This document shows positions 6,501-7,532 of a DNA stretch of 7,532 bases, one piece after another. Numbering within the stretch: position 1 is the first letter of the stretch; each line of letters starts with the position of its first letter. The position numbers were made by a program, and so were the translations under genes. This DNA comes from Gammaproteobacteria bacterium (GTDB lineage Bacteria; Pseudomonadota; Gammaproteobacteria; UWMA-0217), in NCBI GenBank assembly GCA_011330835.1, contig DRPO01000534.1:1-7532 (forward strand), in the 5' to 3' direction. Under the pieces are notes generated by a model. That model saw only the letters and a list, made by a program, of their open reading frames with translations. It was not told the origin of the DNA and did no database searches.

Positions 6501-7532
6501 CCGTGCTGGGCCTGGGTGTCGATGGCCAGCGTGAACGAGGCGTTGGCCGGCGTGTCGTTGGCCAGCACGTCGATGACGACCGCCTGATCCTGGGAGGTCG
6601 TAGCGCTGTCATTGGTCGCCACCGGGTCATTCCCGCCCTCCGCTGGGGCGAACGGGAAGTTGACGTCGGAGACGTTGCCGCCCGCGACGCTGACCTTGAC
6701 GGGATTGGCCTGCGCGGGGAGCGACAGGCCGGTGGGGATGTCTGTATCGGCGTCGTCCGCGAGCGCGAAATAGTCGCCATCGGCGGTGACGTCGAAGGCG
6801 TAGCTTCCGTCCGGGCCGGAGACCACGGAAACGCCCACCGGCTGGTCGGTTCCCGGCGAGTAGGCGCCGTCGTTGTTGGTGTCGGCGTACAGCGTCACGG
6901 AAACGTCCGGCAGGCCGGCGTCGGTTCCGTTCAATGAACCATCGCCATCGTTATCCTGGAAGACGATGCCCTGGATGTTTCGGGTGGTCGCCAGAGTGAA
7001 ATAACCCGCCGCGCCGCCATACAGGTCGGCCTCGTCCGGCCCGCCGGTGTCCTGCGGGAACGTGGCCGGCTGGGTCAGATCGTAGGTCTGGTTGACGTCA
7101 TTCGGGAACAGCGAGAAGCCATAGTAGGTCTGCCCGGCGGAAACGCCCAGGTCGGCGAGCGAAACGAAGGCCATGCCCATGGTTTCGGTGGAATACTCGT
7201 TTTTCTGGATGTAACCCGGATTGGCGCTGGTATTGGTCAGAAAATCCAGAGTGGCCTGAATGTTCGTCAAGCCGTATTCGACATCCGCATTGTTGGAGTT
7301 GACCTTGATCAGCGGGCCGTACTGGCTGGGCTGGCCATTGCCGTCCAGCGCCAGTATGGCGGCGATTTTCACGGGATTGTTGCCGGATTTTTCAGCGACA
7401 ATGTGTCCGCTGGAGGCGAGTAACTCCGCATCCGAGGGCGCGGTCACTCCAGTGGAGAAAATGAAATCCGCGCGTTCGACGTTTTTCGCGTTTGATCCGG
7501 TATTGGTGAACAGATCGAGCGTACCCAGGTTG
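3593..7532 (-). CDS. Giant TSP3-repeat surface protein fused to an OmpA-type outer-membrane anchor (5' partial)
   Basis: The frame is open from the right edge to the TAA at 3595-3593, giving 1312 residues (residue 1 = codon 7531-7529). The order is: 1-184, unassigned beta-rich region; about 185-295, SdrD-B-like domain (GIVFQDNDGDG...VTLYADTNNDG); 303-389, cadherin/Ig-like domain (VLANDTP...GYTGSDSFIYRI); 392-867, Asp-rich TSP3 calcium-binding repeats; 881-906, Gly/Ser then hydrophobic then Arg4 segment; 907-922, hydrophobic stretch ending LSLA; 933-1105, OmpA-like beta-barrel; 1106-1135, Pro-rich linker; 1136-1194, two TSP3 repeats with four Cys; 1208-1312, OmpA domain. The OmpA domain contains GHTDNLGTPAFNKDLSIRRA, with Asp1248 and Arg1263 matching the peptidoglycan (diaminopimelate)-binding pair of E. 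coli OmpA. The likely role is a calcium-stiffened surface or adhesive protein tied to the outer membrane and cell wall. GTG at 7447 is not the start: coding continues upstream without a break (NLGTLDLFTNTGSNAKNVER). A strong terminator follows the gene. Confidence 0.9.
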   Translation of the reverse strand, partial: NLGTLDLFTNTGSNAKNVERADFIFSTGVTAPSDAELLASSGHIVAEKSGNNPVKIAAILALDGNGQPSQYGPLIKVNSNNADVEYGLTNIQATLDFLTNTSANPGYIQKNEYSTETMGMAFVSLADLGVSAGQTYYGFSLFPNDVNQTYDLTQPATFPQDTGGPDEADLYGGAAGYFTLATTRNIQGIVFQDNDGDGSLNGTDAGLPDVSVTLYADTNNDGAYSPGTDQPVGVSVVSGPDGSYAFDVTADGDYFALADDADTDIPTGLSLPAQANPVKVSVAGGNVSDVNFPFAPAEGGNDPVATNDSATTSQDQAVVIDVLANDTPANASFTLAIDTQAQHGVATIASGKISYAPDVGYTGSDSFIYRITDAANKSAQATVTVQITPAADFDGDGVSDALDIDDDNDGILDSVEGSGDFDGDGKPNSRDLDADGDGITDLQESGLDEARQASLDSNGDGEIDSGFGANGLADGVETGSESGAPEYSGNGSVTSPVDSDDDGQPDFLDLDADNDGIPDVIEAGKQDSNGDGKADSGQVPTNAPLDSDNSGKPDYIDLDSDNDGILDLLEAGGDDSDHNGRVDGFTDANSDGYDDNLAAKPLAAPDTDSDGLRDFRDLDSDNDGLTDLVEAGGDDADHNGVVDSFSDDGDNGYQDALASAPLPVPDSDGDNIADFRDLDSDNDGLADLVEGTQGNDADSDGNGRVDDFKDDNQDGLDDGVAASPLARPDTDGDSHPDYLDADTDNDGISDLIEAGGADSDFNGVVDHFTDANGDGMDDPLNTASSGKALPNPDTDGDGLADFRDLDSDGDGASDINEAGLNDSDGDGKIDDFTDADGDGLDDNAQAVLGAAGLKDRDGNGVADFLQTCDCGTEPAFRSGLQGSGAGSFGPGLLALLGGAAWIRRRRAAGLALLLAAPGLSLADNSPADRDFDSRVYLGVGAGVTQLQPEPGCGCYRVEDDTSAGGQIFAGVDISRTFTLEGYYADLGGADVGRVTGGSAGSVDYQVYGLSAIGYLLNSRGGDDYASGYDDEGKFRREGLSIYGRIGVGAMENEAKVSYERVENVHMHLGAGVEYGWENGVAARAEYTSYDRDAQMLSLALLKRFGEVEEAPAREVNVPKPKVVATPVAPRAPVSVDADHDGVPNARDICPKTAPGVIVNDLGCAVDRDNDGVLNDADECPNTPANVKVDEKGCPPKPLGRGFTGVLKGVNFLFNSDKLTTRARHILDDVATILNRYPQVKVLIVGHTDNLGTPAFNKDLSIRRAKAVARYLVTQGVFAKRLRYAGRGEARPIASNDTEEGRAKNRRVEFVIQ
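4766..4891 (-). other. Internal sorting-signal-like plus signal-peptide-like junction
   Basis: This stretch encodes residues 881-922 of the fusion protein. QGSGAGSFGPG leads into a hydrophobic LLALLGGAAWI and then RRRR (903-906), the three-part layout of GlyGly-CTERM-type C-terminal sorting signals, which normally end a protein. The same four Arg are followed at once by AAGLALLLAAPGLSLA (907-922) and DNSP, which has the charge, hydrophobic core and small-residue end of a cleavable signal peptide in front of an OmpA barrel. No ATG or ribosome-binding site occurs here, so the two halves are made as one chain. CxC pairs lie on both sides (868/870 and 952/954). Confidence 0.6.
4973..5896 (-). repeat. 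Five tandem copies of a ~60-residue TSP3 super-repeat (coding)
   Basis: Residues 546-853 of the fusion protein fall into five units of 60, 60, 63, 64 and 61 residues. Each begins D(T/S)D-x-D, then DFRDLDSDNDG(L/I), then (D/E)L(V/I)EAGG, then (N/D)G-x-VD-x-F-(T/S)D, and ends in a Pro-containing joint such as LAAP, LPVP, LARP or LPNP. A shorter, 48-residue unit precedes them (498-545). The regular period implies growth by unequal crossing-over or slippage. Each DxDxDG loop is a probable calcium ligand. The repeated GAC/GAT-rich codons also open long empty frames on the other strand. Confidence 0.85.

Noticed and set aside
3527..6937. An 1136-codon open frame on the plus strand opposite the OmpA fusion gene.
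   Set aside because: Its product is a monotonous Val/Ala/Gly/Ile sequence that is exactly the reverse reading of GAC/GAT/GGC-rich TSP3 codons. It has no domain, no ribosome-binding site, and begins inside the terminator region.

Overview
The window looks like chromosomal DNA of a GC-rich Gram-negative bacterium, most likely a gamma- or betaproteobacterium. The support is an OmpA-type peptidoglycan-binding outer-membrane protein, a second small beta-barrel protein ending in phenylalanine, a membrane PAP2 phosphatase behind a probable lipid-linked-sugar glycosyltransferase, and intergenic repeats of the ATTCCC-N8-GGGAAT (dRS3-like) type. The genus cannot be named from the sequence.

Layout. 1-191 (+) is the 3' end of a gene whose C-terminus resembles ArnT/GT39 glycosyltransferases. 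Its stop codon overlaps the start of a complete PAP2-family phosphatase (188-970, +), so the two form a translationally coupled envelope-lipid module. A 150-bp gap leads to a small secreted outer-membrane beta-barrel protein (1121-1699, +). Converging on it is a DUF4143-type P-loop ATPase (1836-3071, -). From 3072 to 3592 there is no gene, but the DNA is very structured: a near-perfect 17-bp palindrome over the probable ATPase promoter, two diverged copies of a roughly 80-bp hairpin repeat, a 160-bp long inverted repeat resembling a MITE, and a clean Rho-independent terminator facing the last gene.

The right half (3593-7532, -) is one open frame of at least 1312 codons that runs off the window edge. 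From N- to C-terminus it encodes an unassigned beta-rich region, an SdrD-B-like domain, a cadherin/Ig-like domain, and about 475 residues of Asp-rich thrombospondin type 3 calcium-binding repeats, five of them in a 60-residue super-repeat. Next comes a hydrophobic plus Arg4 segment resembling a C-terminal protein-sorting signal. Directly after it come a second signal-peptide-like stretch, an OmpA-like beta-barrel, a Pro-rich linker, two Cys-containing TSP3 repeats and a complete OmpA peptidoglycan-binding domain. It reads as a large surface protein fused in frame to a complete OmpA-type anchor, with the processing signals of both halves still at the joint.

The most unusual points are that fusion joint, which could be a processing site giving two products, and the dense array of DNA repeats between the ATPase and the OmpA fusion gene. 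Functions of the ATPase and the small barrel protein are not known.
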